A stretch of DNA of 64,000 nucleotides from Diphasiastrum complanatum (GCA_029204225.1 CM055108.1:13637955-13701954); one strand, 5' to 3'; positions 23,866-36,863 are shown, numbered from the stretch's first letter. Numbers and translations: made by a program. Notes: generated from the sequence alone by a model not told the origin.

Positions 23866-26400
23866 GTTATGGGCCGATAGCCGTGGCTGAGGGTTTAAGG
23901 GACAGGACAGATATTTAGTTCGTTCACATGGAATCTTGCATTGTAAAGAAGGGAGAAATATTCCAAAAGAGTTCAATGCTTTTCTTGAGCATGTGGCCTG
24001 GCTGGCAATGTGTATATGCAGTTCCTTACAACAGTAGTTACAGAGACAAGGAAAATTTGTTGTACGAAAATCTGTGAAGTCGGGCAGCATCATGAAGGCC
24101 ATCTTGAAAGGTGGCTGACTTGCATGTGTCCTACGAAATAAATCGAGTGGTTGCTATTGCAAGGCTCGAAACTGAGTCAGCCCATGTATCTTGTTTGTGA
24201 GCAGGAAACTAATCTGCTTTTTTATAAAAAGCGAATTCACTGTTAACCATGCGTTAACCTGATAGTGTGGTCAATTCAAGTGGTATGAATATTGAATATA
24301 TTAAATCACTGTTTACCTTCAAATTCTTTTTCTTGCAATATTTGAGATGCCTGCATATTTTGGGAAATGGCAGATCATAGAACTTTATGGAGCCACATAT
24401 TGGAACAGAAGCATGAATGCCTGTCCCATAACAATGATTATATCAGTTTGGTGGATGAGAATTTCACAGATTGTCTATAGTAGCTGTAAAGTGTGTCAAT
24501 GGGTTGCTGCTTGTTGTCAAGGTTATGAGGCATGTGTGGTTTGTTCTTTTGATTGAACGTTTCTAAGTTTTTGAGTAGTCTTTTCTGAATCTGCTTTTTT
24601 GAAGGAGTGAAGGCATATGCTTCTAGTCTTGTATGATTACCAAGGGATGTAAAAATGTCATTCTTTATGTTTGAAGTTTGTTTCGTCTTCTTGACATCAA
24701 CATATAATGTCACACTTTGTTTAGCTTGGAACCCATATAGGTCGTCTTTGGTGTGTTTCATGAGATGATCTTGCAAACATCCTTGGATTTTTCTGGTATA
24801 AACGTGAGAAATCAACCGAGATCATTCAAGGATTACTTTCAGAACCAAGATGTGAGCCCGAGTTTTTCAACTATTGACAAATTTGCTTTTGGTTTTATTT
24901 GCGATACAGTATGTAGAGTTCAAGAATGGAACTAAAAGTTGCATTGTTCGCTTGAAATTAATGAGAAATGTACAAACATTATAAATTTTGTTGGGTAGAC
25001 TGTTTTTGAAACACTTTTTGTCAAGAAAGTTTGAAACTAATCATGATCCAAATGATTGGTATGTAGTCCATCTTCGTTTACAAAAAAATCACGTTTGAGT
25101 TTCCTTTCAATATGTTACATTTTTTTTCTTAGGCTAATTGGTTTTCAAAAGTCGTCATCTTCTAAATTCTCCAACTCAAATTATATAACAATTCTTGGCC
25201 CAATGGGCCAACTTATGACAAAAGAAGCACTCTCTTCTTTTTCTGTTTATTGTCAAAAGATCCACCTTCATCATCCTTGGCACCATTCTATTCTATCTTT
25301 TGATATTTCGTGCTTCCCTTGGCTATTAATAGTGCATGATCATCTATTGATTGTTTGAAGATAAAAGTTAGGACTTACCTTCACACCGTTGCTCTCTTGG
25401 AGTAGAATGCCATATCGATCTTCAAAATATGGTATTATTTTTCTTGAGGCTAAACCACTAAAAAATGTTTGATACTCTTCAAGATACCTTGTGATATGGA
25501 CTAGTTCAACATCTCTTATCACCTTGCCAATTGCATGGAGTTATTTCACACTCCCTTGATGTGTGTGAAGAATGCATTGATGTTTTCAAAGTGCTCTAAG
25601 AACACATTATTCATCCTAGTTCTCAAGAATAGTATTAGTGATAAATTTGACATATGATATTGCACTTGTAATGCATTTCACACATACCCTTCATGAATGT
25701 GAGCTTTAACATGGCCCTTCACTAAAAGATCAATTAAAGAAAGTCTTTGTTGAGTCCAAGATTATCAAAATCCTTTTTACGAGCTTTTGTTGTTGTTGAC
25801 AAATGTTTGGACGCCCTTCAAAATATCCTTCTCTTGAAGAAATTTTGTCATGTTGAACTTTCAAATAGCGTAAACTGTTACTTCCATTGAGTTGACTAGC
25901 TTTGCCAAATACACTTCCATCTCACAACACCGATGTTCAATAAAGCTTATTCATCAAGAATGGAGTGTAATTCCACCCCTTGGTCAGCATAAGATCTTGA
26001 TAGTCAAATGTTCTTTACAACATCTAAATTTCATATCGGGACCTCCCATGGCTTCTAGGCACTACAATGGTGAAATTCATCATAGTAGTTGATAAATCTC
26101 CTATTTGGAACATACTTTCTATCACAAGCTTCTGTACTTGCAGGTACAAGTTTGTATGGTCCTTCATGTGGATCAATTTCCATAAGAGATGCCCAAACTA
26201 TGGCCAAAAGTCCAAAAAAGCCCTGCAGACTACCAATGGTTCTTTTTAAAATAATTTTTAGCAAAGAGAAAACTATCCCCTTCAAAAGACATTCGCCCTT
26301 CGGCCTCACTTCAAGGAAGCTTCACAAGTCTTTTTACAAGTGGCACTTTATATCCAAAAAAGAAATAATGAAGTTATTCACTCTAAAAGGAGAGGTTGTG

Positions 26401-26442
<42 letters not shown>

Positions 26443-27241
26443 GCTTAATGATTATGCCCATTGCCAAACTAGCCGTCAACGAGCGACAGTGACAAACTGT
26501 CCAGATATTCAGAGGCTACTTAGTTTCGCATTAATTCACAATTCAATAAGCATTCAAACAACATCAATTAGAGATATTCAGAATTAATTTAGGGTGCATC
26601 ATTTGACCTCTCTCTCTCTCTCTCTCATTACAGAGTATTGTTTCAGAAAGATCGCGACTCTGATAACATTCAGACTTGTATACAGTTTCAGCTAATTGTA
26701 TTGATTCCAGTAAACCATGTTGCATTGTATCGTGTTGAATGCTTGTATTATGTTACGTTTGATTTATAGTGTGCATATAAGATAATTCGTAGATTGAATT
26801 GTTCTTGTGACCTGTAGCTTATGTTGATTGTAATGTTCCACTTCTCTGACTTGCTTACGCTTCCGCAACTAAACTCAAGATTAATTTACTTCATGCATGT
26901 CTACGGAATCGATTGTTTCGTTCCTAGTGACTTCGAAGATAGGATCAAGTAAGGCGGCGATCTTTGATTTATCAAAGGTGGCCAGAATCCGATAAACGTA
27001 GATTGATGCTCCAAAGAACATCGGCCAATCCCGATTTCCCAAGAGGATATCATAGACGATAATCCTAACACATGAAACAAAATCCAAATTTCTCTTTGCA
27101 AAAAATGAGGCAGAAGGATTTTATTGATATAGACCTTCAAAAAAAAAGGACCGACATGCGTGTATTGACAAATGCATGTTTGGTCCAGCCAAACCATGTC
27201 ACAACTAGAATTGGATAAAAAAACTAGAAGCATTTCATCAG
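23866..27241. other. 3' UTR of the PP2A gene, then unrecognised sequence
   Basis: The first few hundred bases should be the PP2A 3' UTR; no unambiguous poly-A site can be fixed. From about 25.3 to 27.2 kb several minus-strand open frames of 60-110 codons occur (for example at 25340-25522, 26055-26309 and 26901-27233), but none shows a motif I can name. The region may be an eroded transposon. A partial PBS-like string occurs at about 26655-26675 on the minus strand. Confidence 0.4.
26403..26440. repeat. (CT)n microsatellite (second short run at 26608-26626)
   Basis: 38-bp CT run, followed by a 19-bp CT run about 170 bp downstream. Confidence 0.97.
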
Positions 27242-27700
27242 GTAAAAGCTACTCTAGTAAAGGCTTTTGATAGTGATGTGCAGTCAGAGTTAGCTAGCTC
27301 GACTGCACAATATAGCGAGGTACATAACAAGCAGGTTGACAATTAATCTCAGTCAAGCAATAATCTCACTTCTCGGAAGCATTCTCTGCAGTCAAGAATG
27401 CTTGAGCTAAATAGATTAGATGCCATGGACACTACTCAGATCCTGCCATTTTCTAGAGGCCAAGACAAAGTTGTTACCTTACAAAAGCTTGATTCATCTT
27501 GTAATCATTTTCTTGGAAGTCCAGATTTACTGTCGAGGAAGTATTCTACTAAACCTCAGATAGTAGATGTAGTGCCTGAAGTAATTTCTGTGGGAGTTGG
27601 AGCTGCATGTCACTTGGTATTACACTTTCCTGGAAATAAGTCACAGGAGGAGGAGAACGTTCATAAAAAAGTGATAATGCAAGAGGATATTTTTCGATGA
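27242..27700 (+). pseudogene. Unidentified decayed ORF
   Basis: One frame runs from 27242 to a TGA at 27698-27700 with a single internal TAA near 27344. The composition is coding-like (Ser, Gln, Leu, Asp-rich), with blocks such as VKAFDSDVQSELASSTAQYSE and VVPEVISVGVGAACHLVLHF. A possible splice acceptor (CATCAG) lies just before it. I do not recognise the family. It could be an exon of an unlisted gene or a captured fragment inside a transposon. Confidence 0.35.
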
Positions 27701-29284
27701 GTTGTTCAAAAAGGCCTGGATACAGTCGCTCAAACTAGAGGCAAGTAATTAATGATGATGGCCTTTTAGTAGCTATCCATTCAACAACTGTCAAAAACAA
27801 CTAATTTGCTAACATGAAGTAGAATTGGAAATGGACAGGTTACTGCACATAAAGTAAGCAAGCTTCAAATGCTGCACATGTCGTTTCCTGAATGGAATAA
27901 AACTTAAAACATTGATTCACTTCACAAGTAGGCAGTGATTCTCGGACAACAAACTATTTTCAGGACAGACAATCGAATAGGCTGGTGGAGAGCAATATTC
28001 AAGGCTGGTTAACATGTTTCAACAAGGTCGATGCATAAGGTTAAGAGGACCTGCCTGGACATGTACTAAATGGCTGGAAAATCAGTGCTTCTGATCTTCC
28101 AGCATTTTTTCAGATATGGGCTGTCCATCTGTGATAGATTATAGATGGTCTCCTAAAGAAGAGAATACCAAGCAACAGAATCAATTGTTAAATCAACACA
28201 ATTCTTGGATAAAATCATGTGTCTACCAATTTTTTTACAAGGCACAACAGTTTCAAAAGCTTTCTTGAAAAGTGATGGACAGGGATGAGAGAAGACAATA
28301 AAGAGATGGCTGACTGGCTTATATATTAATTGCCTTCAAAACAGTGATGGCAATGTCACAAGAAGTCACTAACAAGCCCACATAAACTTAAAACAAAATA
28401 AATTTAGCTTGTTTAATTCCTTTGAATTAAAACCAAAACACAAGCACATCAATATTTGACATGATTTGCTATGCCACAAGCACGTCAATATGCAGGGCGA
28501 AAAAAACTTACACACCCTTCGACCTTTTAACATGAAAAGTTTCGTATTTGCTTTTCAAAACACAAGACCTTATATAAAATGGACCAATTGCATGTCAATA
28601 TTCAATTGGGCAAATCATATTGTAGCCCTTCATTTAACACTTTACCATCCAAATGTGAAACATGGGTGGTCCATTGCCCGTCAACTCACTCGCCAAGATT
28701 CAAAAAATGGGTGGCAAGTGAAAGGGCCAGCTGTCAAAGGGACTAGCTGGTAGTGTAAAACCACCCTAAGAGTCAATTGAAAGGCAAACCAAAACATCAT
28801 CGTCTATTTTAGCAACATGTTGAGTGAAAGTAAAACTAAAAGATTGATGTGTTTGAAAGGTACATTTGAAAAGTTAAATTTTATACAAATCAAAACTTGG
28901 AAATTTTTTTTCTTAAAATACAATGAAATTATGTTCACAAAGCTATGATTTTCGTACACTTTCAAGTTAAAAAGTGAAGTTGAAATATACAAGTCATATG
29001 AAAATGAGAAATAAAACATGCCCTTCAATCCGAATCTAAAGGTGGGTGTGCATGTCAAATTTCAAGCTTGGTGGTAGCTAGTCTTATAATTTTGATTGAA
29101 GGGTTTCTCTTATTTTTCACTTTTAAAAAACATGCTTATTTCAAAGGCTATCCTTGAATATTAGAATGTAAAAATTTTTGGTCTTTATAGCTTTGTTAAA
29201 ATGGGTTTTTATTTTTATTTTTTTCGGATTGAGATAGTTTTTTTTTTTTTTATCTTTTCATGTTTTTAACTATTTGAATGTATC
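27701..29284. other. Unrecognised AT-rich stretch
   Basis: No domain, LTR or TIR recognised. The short open frames on both strands look like chance. Confidence 0.45.
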
Positions 29285-30460
29285 TTGAGCTCAAATGGAT
29301 GGATCATAAACTTTATAAGCTTTATGTTCATCAGGATAGCCAATGAAAATGCATTTATTTGTCCTATGATCCATCTTCTTCCTAAGCTGTTTAAGAATGT
29401 GAACAAAACATATACAACCAAAGATTTTTAAATGGTTGACACTAGGCTTGTGCCCATGCCAAACTTCATGAGGAGTCTTGTTGTTGACGGCTTTGGTGCT
29501 GGATCTGTTCTGCATGTAACAGGTTGTGGCAGTAGCTTTTGCCCATAACTTTGCAGGTAGGTGTGCTTGATGTAGCATGGATCTGGCTGAGTTGAGAAGA
29601 GTTCGATTCTTCCTTTCTACAATCCCGTTCTGTTGAGGTGAATAGGAAGTGATGAATTGTCTTCTAAAACCATGTTCAGCCATGTAGTCGGACATCTCGT
29701 TGGAGATGTATTCGCCGCCACCATCAGTTCGGAGTGCCTTTCACTTTCCTAGATGTTTGTGTCTCAGCCATGGCCTTGAATCTCTTGAAGCATTCAAAGG
29801 CTTCAAATTTGTGCTTAATGAACATGGTTGTAGACCATCTAGAATAATCATCTATGAAAGTAATAAAGTAGATTGCATCTCCTAATGACGGAGTTGGCAT
29901 TGGACCATAGAGATCGCTATGTACAAGATCTAATACATGCTTTGTTTTGATGGAATGTTATTTTGGAAACTTGCTTCTCTAGTGCTTCCCATAGATGCAT
30001 GATTCACAAAAGAAAGATTTCCTATCTAATGAAGACGGTAAATTCAAACCATAAACTAAATTATTACAACGCATATAAGAAAGTGATCTTGTATTCACGT
30101 GTCCAAATCGACTATGCCACAGAATAGCACTGTCGTTTACATTTTCATTAGAGATACTAGCTAATGCAATTGAATTAGAGAGTACGTAAAGATTTTCGAC
30201 TCTAGTGCATGTAGTCAAAGTAGTATCTTCCTCGAGTATTGTACACTGTTCAGATGAGAACGTAACAGTGTAGCCCTCATCAGTCATCTTGGAGACTGAT
30301 AATAGGTTCTTTGACAAGTGAGGAACATGAAGGACGTTAGGAACACAAATGGACAGATCGTTGTTGAAGCGTATCTTTACTACTCCTTTGCCTTCCACGC
30401 ATATGGTGCTAGAATCTCTGAGGTAGATAAATTGAGAATTAAAAAAAATTAAGTTAGTCT
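29285..30460 (-). pseudogene. Ty1/copia pre-integrase and integrase remnant
   Basis: On the minus strand, a protease tail (VPNVLHVPHLSKNLLSVSKM) is followed by the GAG_pre-integrase block ILWHSRFGHVNTRSL with FFCESCIYGKH (zinc-binding Cys pair). The integrase core follows with its catalytic residues in LVHSDLYGPM, LRTDGGGEY and NGIVERKNRT, then a C-terminal FGCICFVHI / KCIFIGYPDEHKAYKVYDP block. A stop follows the YGKH block and a frameshift lies near 29715, just before LRTDGG. The piece ends abruptly on both sides: no gag, RT or LTR. On its upstream side it lies next to the CACTA remnant. Confidence 0.9.
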
Positions 30461-30514
30461 TATAAGATTGATACATAAATAATTGGATTGCAAATATTAA
30501 TGACATTGTAATTT

Positions 30515-32959
30515 TAGAGTCTCACTTGTTCGCAATGTCGTGGCAATACTAAAGGGCCATGAGAGTCCATCGATATACATTTTGTTGAGTCAATTTGAAA
30601 AAAGTGGCATTGCTTTCACGATAGATCACCTTAAACCATTTTACGTAAAAAATAAAGTATTTACCGTTAGTCTCATAATCGACTTCTTAAATATATTGCA
30701 ATGTGCCGACATAGTCTAGGTCATCCAAAATGACATTAGGGTCCCTCGCACTAGAATGACTCTCTTGTTGAAAGTTGGCCATTATACCACAATCATATGT
30801 ACGTCGCTTGTTGTCAACTCTCTCAACACGGTAATGGTGTCCATATGCCCACATGGCAGTGTATGATGTATACTAAAACACAAAAAAAAAACAAATGTGT
30901 GTAATTAGAAATACTATTCATATATTGAGTAGTACAAAAACAAAACTTCACAAAAACAATATTACACTAATCTTCCATCCACATCCGCGAACAAATTCCC
31001 ATTCTAATTCAGTCACTTCTTCTCCATTTTTGGATGCTTTTAACATCGTATCAAAAACCCATTCACGAGAGCATTTTGAAGGTAAAGGCTCCAAAGGTTC
31101 ATCGTTCTCCAACGCCCTTCTTCTTCTTCGATTGATTCTTCGTTTCAATGTTATGTTTCTTTCCTTTTTGGCTTCTTCATACCTTGAAATCCACTTTCCA
31201 TTTGTCCATAATTATATAATATAAATGTGTCAATTTTCTCTTTTAATTGAGGCGAAAGTCTTTTTTGAACACCATTTTCTTGTGGTACTTCACCCTTAAC
31301 ATGTTCATCTTCTTCTTCACACCACATTTTTGGACTTGCAGGATGCAATTGTGAGATTATTTTGGTGATATAAAACAAAGATTCTTGTACAAGGTAACTT
31401 TCTACAATGCTACCTTCTGGCCTTGCCTTTTGTCTCACAAAGCCCTTCAAAACTTTCATAAAGCACTCAAGGTAGAACATCCATCTCGTGTGCACAGGTC
31501 CTGCAATTGATACTTCTTCGACCAAATGCACTAGAAGATGAACTTGTATATCCAAAAAGGAAGTTGGAAAATCTCTTTCCAACAAACATACCATTTCAGT
31601 CATTTGGATTTTCATGGAATCCAATTCACTATTTTTTATTTCTTTTGAGGAAATCCACCTGCGGGATTGATAGTACATTAGGTTGTTTAACACATAAAAA
31701 ATTGAAATATCACATATTATACAAGTGCTTCAATAAATATACAAACCTAATCATCGATGACAAATTGTAAAGCGTATTTCGTACGTCATCGTTGAAGAGA
31801 CCTCGAATAGAAAGTGGAAGTATGAATTGCAACATCTTATGCCAATCATGTGATTTTAATCCACTTAATTTACCATCTTTGGTAAATGACTTGCATAAAG
31901 AATGTGCATAGCCTGTTGGAGTTCTCATTTGTTTTATGACATATTTAACATATGAGAGTTGCTTTTTTGTAAGAATCCACGGCACGCTAGGTAGAATCTC
32001 ATCTCCACCTTCGGTGTATTGAATCCAATAGGGTCTTTGCACATCGGCCGCTTGTAGATTTTTACGAGCTGCGGAGTTGTCTTTTATGCCAATGATGTGG
32101 TTCCATAAGGATTCACCGACGTTTTTGAGTATGTGTATAGGATCCAATAGATGGTTTATCAATAAATCCCTCCAATAGGATAATTTATGAAAAATAGACA
32201 ACCGTTTTATACCATCAATGGATTCATTCCATGATGTTTAAGCCATTCACCATGCCATTCCGCTACTCCCATGCGTGGGGCTGGTGGTGTAGTTAGAGGA
32301 TTATCTCCTCGCCCTCCAAAAAATCTCCTATTCAACCTTTGAAAAGGATGACCAAGCGGCAAGTATTTGCGATGATTTTCGTACACCACTTTTTTTAACA
32401 TATTTGTGCTATGTCGACCCTCCAAAAGTGCTCCACAAGTATAACATGCATTGTAACCCGATGTGGTTAAACCTGCATAGTTCATAAACCAATTTAAACA
32501 TAAGCTTAGTTAAATATACTCAAACGTTAAACCCTAAAACAGATTAGATTCATTATATAGATACCTGAATATTCGCTTAAACCGGGATAGTCATGCATCG
32601 TCCACATTAGAATTCCTTGAACAACGAAGTTCCGTTGTTGTAAAGGTCTCGAGATGTCGTAAGCGTGAATACCATTCCAAAGAATGCGCAATTCATCAAC
32701 CAAAGGTGCAAGATACACATCCATGTTCTTGGCCTTGTACTTTCCTGGAATCAATAAAGCCAATAACAAGTGTCTTGTTTTAATACTCAACCATGAAGGT
32801 ATGTTGTAATTAACGAGCACAACTGGCCATGTGGACCAAGTTGACGCTTGAACGCTAAAAGGATTTACGCCATCCATAGCAAGGCCAAATCTTAAATTAC
32901 GAGGTTCATTTTTAAACTCGGACCATTGGTCTTCAATATGTTTCCATGCAGGTGAATCA
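30515..32959 (-). pseudogene. CACTA (En/Spm) TNP2 transposase, C-terminal part
   Basis: On the minus strand the reading starts at SDSPAWKHIEDQW right after the 5-bp duplication at 32960-32964. It continues with EPRNLRFGLAMDGVNPF and the Transposase_21 (TNP2) core (WPVVLVNYNIPSWLSIKTRH, LLIPGKYKAKNMDVYLAPLV). Next come GYNACYTC, a YLPLGHPF block, the DUF4218 region (LKSHDWHKMLQFILP ... DIQVHLLVHLVEEV ... GPVHTRWMFYLECFMKVLKG) and a DUF4216-like tail (DYVGTLQYI-stop-EVDY, IFYVKWF). Segments are separated by intron-like gaps and a few stops. The N-terminal part of the same gene lies at 35.6-36.9 kb on the opposite strand. CACTA terminal repeats were not located. Confidence 0.9.
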
Positions 32960-32964
32960 CTTGG

Positions 32965-33039
32965 TGTCGCAGAAGGCTAGATCGTTTCGTGTTCATCTTC
33001 TCCTTCTCTCTTCGCAAACAATTTTCTTTCTTTTGAATT
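32965..33039 (-). mobile_element. 3' LTR tail of the copia element inserted in TNP2
   Basis: On the minus strand these 75 bp match the last 75 bp of the LTR at 36864-37653 with about seven differences, all transitions by my count. They end in CA at 32965. Immediately outside lies CCAAG, the same 5-bp target duplication that precedes the 5' LTR at 36859-36863. The rest of the 3' LTR is deleted. Confidence 0.88.
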
Positions 33040-33855
33040 ATGCTGTCGTTGTAGATCTATAACAAGCAGGTGTATAGCTGCAGCTATTGCCTTGGCCCAA
33101 AATTGGCCTGGCAATTGAGCCTATGCTATCATGCATCTGGCTCCTTCAACTAGCGTTCTATTTTTTTTTTCTGCCACACCGTTGTATTCTGGTGTGTATG
33201 CAGGAGTGAACTGGTGTTCAATCCCCTGTTCTTCACAGAATCTTGAGAATTCTATGCTTTTGAATTCACCTCCATTGTCAAATCTAAGGATCTGTATCCT
33301 TTTTGAGGTGTGTCGCTCTACGAATGCCACAAAGTTATTGAAAGAATTATATACTTTGGATTTCTTCTTCAAGTAGTAGATCGTGGTCATTCGGCTATAA
33401 TCATCTATGAACGTCCGAAAATATCTCAAACTTGAGAGCGAATCTGTTTTCATCGGTCCACACACATTAGAGTGGACAAGCTCAAGAACTTCTTTGGCTC
33501 TTCTTCCCTCGTGTGTGAATGGATTCCGATGTTGCTTGTCTTTCTGACAAGCTTCGTAGAACTCAGTCTCTGGCCTTGAAATCTTGAGACTTGTGACCTT
33601 TCTACTCATGTCATACAGGCTCCACATGTTCAGATGATACATTCTTCTATGCCAGAGTTGATCTTCATTTTCTGAAGCACTTAATATGTTATCAAAGTTG
33701 CTGATAATTTTGGCCTGGTAGAGGTTTCCTTCTCTGCATCCGACCGTTAGCAACTTGTTTGTCGTCTTCTCGATCATACGACAAGTGTTGTCATCGAACA
33801 AAATTCGAATGCCTAGATCTGTCATCTTGGAGACATCGTTAAAAACAACGCGCAC
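33040..33855 (-). pseudogene. Copia pre-integrase and integrase, 3' part of the split element
   Basis: The minus strand starts at VSKMTDLGIRILFDD, the residues that normally follow the LLS where the plus-strand part at 38.85 kb stops. Then come QLWHRRMYHLNMWSL (GAG_pre-integrase), ACQKDKQHRN, the integrase core LVHSNVCGPM (catalytic Asp replaced by Asn), FIDDYSR, LRFDNGGEF, NGVAEKKNRT and AQLPGQFWAKAIAAAIHLL. There it fuses directly to the 75-bp LTR tail. RT, RNase H and most of the 3' LTR are missing, so an internal deletion occurred. A stop lies after RCMIA. Confidence 0.88.
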
Positions 33856-34364
33856 ATTTTTATTGGGTTGTTCTTGGAGTTGGGTTCTTGGAGAAGCGAT
33901 GTTCGTGAATTGTTTTTAAAACAATATTTTTGAGTTGCATTCAACATTTGGATCAAACAACAAACTAAGCATGAGGTACATTTTCATTCTTAAACTACTT
34001 TTCATTTTATATTTTATTGCATTACTTCATGTCCATTATGAATGACAATACTTTATTGCATTGCTTTGTGCACATCATAAATTTCATTTAGATTTTTATA
34101 TATGATATTGATTGTTGTTTTGAAATCTGACATTGCACATAGTTTTAATATCTTAGTTGGTTATTACGTCAATCCACATCTCTAAATTTGACATTGCAAA
34201 TTTTGAAAAAAAGAACATTGCACGTATAAAAGCAATGGCAATATAGCACGATCATTTGCAATAATAATATTTTCATAATATGAATCAATGTATTAAAAAA
34301 TTGGTGCTTTAATGTCGCACAAGTCTTTCTAGATCTAACATCAACTAAAATTTATAAACCTAAT
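33856..34364. other. Unrecognised stretch at the inferred inversion junction
   Basis: AT-rich with no coding blocks. It joins the copia 3' part to the downstream end of the CACTA accessory gene and should contain one breakpoint at about 33856. Confidence 0.45.
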
Positions 34365-35362
34365 CTACTCGTTGTCGTCGTCGTGACGTCCAGTCTGTAT
34401 GAACACAAGCAAACAAAGTACATTAATATTTAATGCTTGATCGTATTAAATAAAATAAAATTGACGTCATGATACAAACCACATTAGTATGAATACAAAA
34501 ATTAGTACTTACATTTGGAGGATGACCCTCGCTCTTTAGTTTGTCGACTAATGCGTCATACGATTCCTTGTAGGCATATTCGTAATCCTCCTTAGTTGGC
34601 AGACGTCCATAGTCCGCCAACTATCCATGCATTTAATTTAAGTTGAAATTAAATTAGAACTACGTTGAAACAGCTAGTCATAATGCATATTAGAAAATAA
34701 AAGCATATGAAATCAAAGATAAACTATAAGAGTAGTGTAAGTTCACTTACTATGCTTGCTTTCAATCTCGTCTTTCCGCTCAAGCCCAACCTAGAATTGT
34801 CTATCCCATGCATCCTAGCGGCCGCAGCATCTTTCTGAATCTTGTATTTATCTGGTGTTCGCTCATCTGCTTTTACATGGTTCCAATCATTTCTTGAACA
34901 CCAGGAGGGCTTGGATTGCCCATTCCTATAAGCTCGTTGTGCCATATCACGACGATGCCTAATCCATAAGCTCATATGCTTATGAATTTCCTTCTCCTCG
35001 AATTACTCTTTTTGTTGGAATTCGTCACGAAGGGTACCAATAACCTCTCGTTTATCAGCGGCAGGTTGTTCGAACCATTTACTAAATAATTTGTTGCCAA
35101 AACAACGTTGGCATAAAGAATAGAGTCGGTCCAAAACCATCCTCCCTTTTCTATTGGCAATTATATTGCCTTGAGGATCCACGTCATAATAAGGATTTGT
35201 GGATGACTCTTCGGTGAGGGCGGGAGCCGCGGCCGCTTGTGAGGGACCACCCTCATCTTGGCTAAGCATACTTTGCAGTTGTGTTTTTTGCTCAGGAGTT
35301 AATGATTCATATAAATTTTTTACAAAGTCTCCTGAGATTTCACCACTGCCTGACCCCGACAT
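34365..35362 (-). pseudogene. CACTA accessory (TNPA-like) gene, three exons, one stop
   Basis: The start ATG at 35362-35360 opens MSGSGSGEISGDFVKNLYES, and exon 1 runs to 34751 (donor GTAAGTG). Exon 2 is 34620-34513 (acceptor GGATAG, donor GTAAGTA) and exon 3 is 34394-34365, ending RHDDDNE-TAG. All junctions are phase 0, giving 249 codons. Exon 1 has an acidic/alanine-rich N-terminus, a block GRMVLDRLYSLCQRCFG, KREVIGTLRDEFQQKE, then RHRRDMAQRAY and WNHVKADERTP, similar in style to plant CACTA accessory DNA-binding proteins. A TAA at 35003-35005 breaks exon 1. It diverges head to head from the TNP2 N-terminal exons (first exon seen at 35649). The TNPA-like role is inferred from context. Confidence 0.6.
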
Positions 35363-35648
35363 GATTACTACATTCATAAACATACAATACATTACAGTAA
35401 ACCCTAATATATTAAAATGAAGTAGAAAAGAAAATCGATTGCAGAACTTTAATGCATATTGGAGTGGGACTTTCATACATGTGTTAACAAAAAGAGAGAG
35501 ATATGCGTATAGAGCTCGAGCCTGCACCAAGATGCAAAAGAATCATCTAAGCGACAATGTATAAGAATAGTACTATCTAAAAATTAAAACATTAGAATCA
35601 TACAATAATTTTATGCTATTTGTGTTTTGTACATGTGCATATATGCAG

Positions 35649-36858
35649 TTTATCACAACAAGATGAATTACATTCAGATCAGTCTAGCAATGAAGACACT
35701 ACTCAAGTTAACAGGGTAAGTAATAAACATGCATGTTTTCTTGTTTATAAAAATTTTGTTATTATAAGTTAAAATATTGTGCTAAAGTAACATGTACTTG
35801 ATTTTTGTTTCTCGTAGAGAAATTATTTTCAAAATAAAATATGGTGCACATGCCTCAAGTGTTATGGACAAAAGATGCGTGAAAGACTTATTGTTGAAAA
35901 TCATTTGTGGAAGTTTGGACAAAAAGAAGATGGTCAACTATCGAATTTGGAAGACGTTGAGGTTTGTTAATTTTATATGGAATTTGTTTCATGTGTGTAG
36001 CCAATACATCGAATGCCATTCCACGGAGTTGATCCATCCGTGTTTAGTTGCAATCAATGTCAAATTTTGATAGACATAAGAAAACAAAGAATGAAACAAA
36101 TTGAAGAGGCAAACACGATTGGAAAAGAGAATAATCAACTTGATTCTAATGATTATGATGATGAGGTGCAACACGATGAAGCAATGCACAACATGTTTGA
36201 ATCTTACTTTGAAACAAATGAGAATAATGATATGCATGCATCTTCTAATGAAAACGGAGATCACAAAAAATTTGAGATGGATGAAGATGAGATTCTATTG
36301 CGCAAGGAGGCAGACACTCCTCTATATCCTGGAGCATCCATTTCGAGACTAGCTACGTCAATTCTTATTCTAAACCTTCAAGCAACATACAAATGGAGTG
36401 ATTGTAGCATGACATCTTTATTCGAGTACTTAACGCATAACACAACTATTATACTTTATAGCGTATTTACATTAAATTGATTTTTTTTCTTCTCTAACAA
36501 CTCACATTGCTCTTTTTTTAGGTTGTTGCATCAAATACTTCTGAAAGAAAATGTGATACCTAAAACACGAAAAGAAGCACGAAAGATGATGACCGTGCTT
36601 GGAATGGATTATGACACAATACATGCATGTCCAGAAGAACATGTTCTATATAGAGGTGAGCATTCAGAAAAGCTTCAATGTCCCATGTGTAATGCTTCAC
36701 GTTTTCGAGATGACGTACAAGAGGATAAAGTGCCACAAAAAGTGTTACGACATTTTCCAATTATCCGACGATTGCAACGTTTATTTCGATATAAATCTTT
36801 GGCACAACTAATGGATTGGCATGTCAAAAATCGATCTACGGATGATGTGATGCGAGTA
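35649..36858 (+). pseudogene. CACTA TNP2 transposase, N-terminal exons, cut by a copia LTR
   Basis: Plus-strand exons are 35649-35715, 35818-35961, 36001-36425 and 36522-36858, all with usable GT/AG borders and compatible phases. The second carries the transposase-associated zinc-binding block KIWCTCLKC. The third has an acidic region and DTPLYPGASIS. The fourth reads LLHQILLKENVIPKTRKEAR, IHACPEEHVLYRGE, LQCPMCNASRFRDD, KVLRHFPIIRRLQRLF and DWHVKNR...MRVP, where the LTR interrupts. The next residues, SDSPAWKH, lie on the minus strand at 32959 and below. The first exon with the initiator was not found. Confidence 0.88.
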
Positions 36859-36863
36859 CCAAG

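Noticed and set aside
24438-24815. 125-codon minus-strand open frame downstream of PP2A
   Set aside because: Antisense to the likely PP2A 3' UTR region, no recognisable motif.
26655-26675. Minus-strand PBS-like string (TTATCAGAGTC)
   Set aside because: No LTR end or gag in the right place and mismatches to the tRNA; not annotated as a primer-binding site.
30948-31148. Arg-rich minus-strand open frame as a separate gene
   Set aside because: It lies within the CACTA TNP2 gene between the DUF4218 and DUF4216-like parts and is most simply part of that element.
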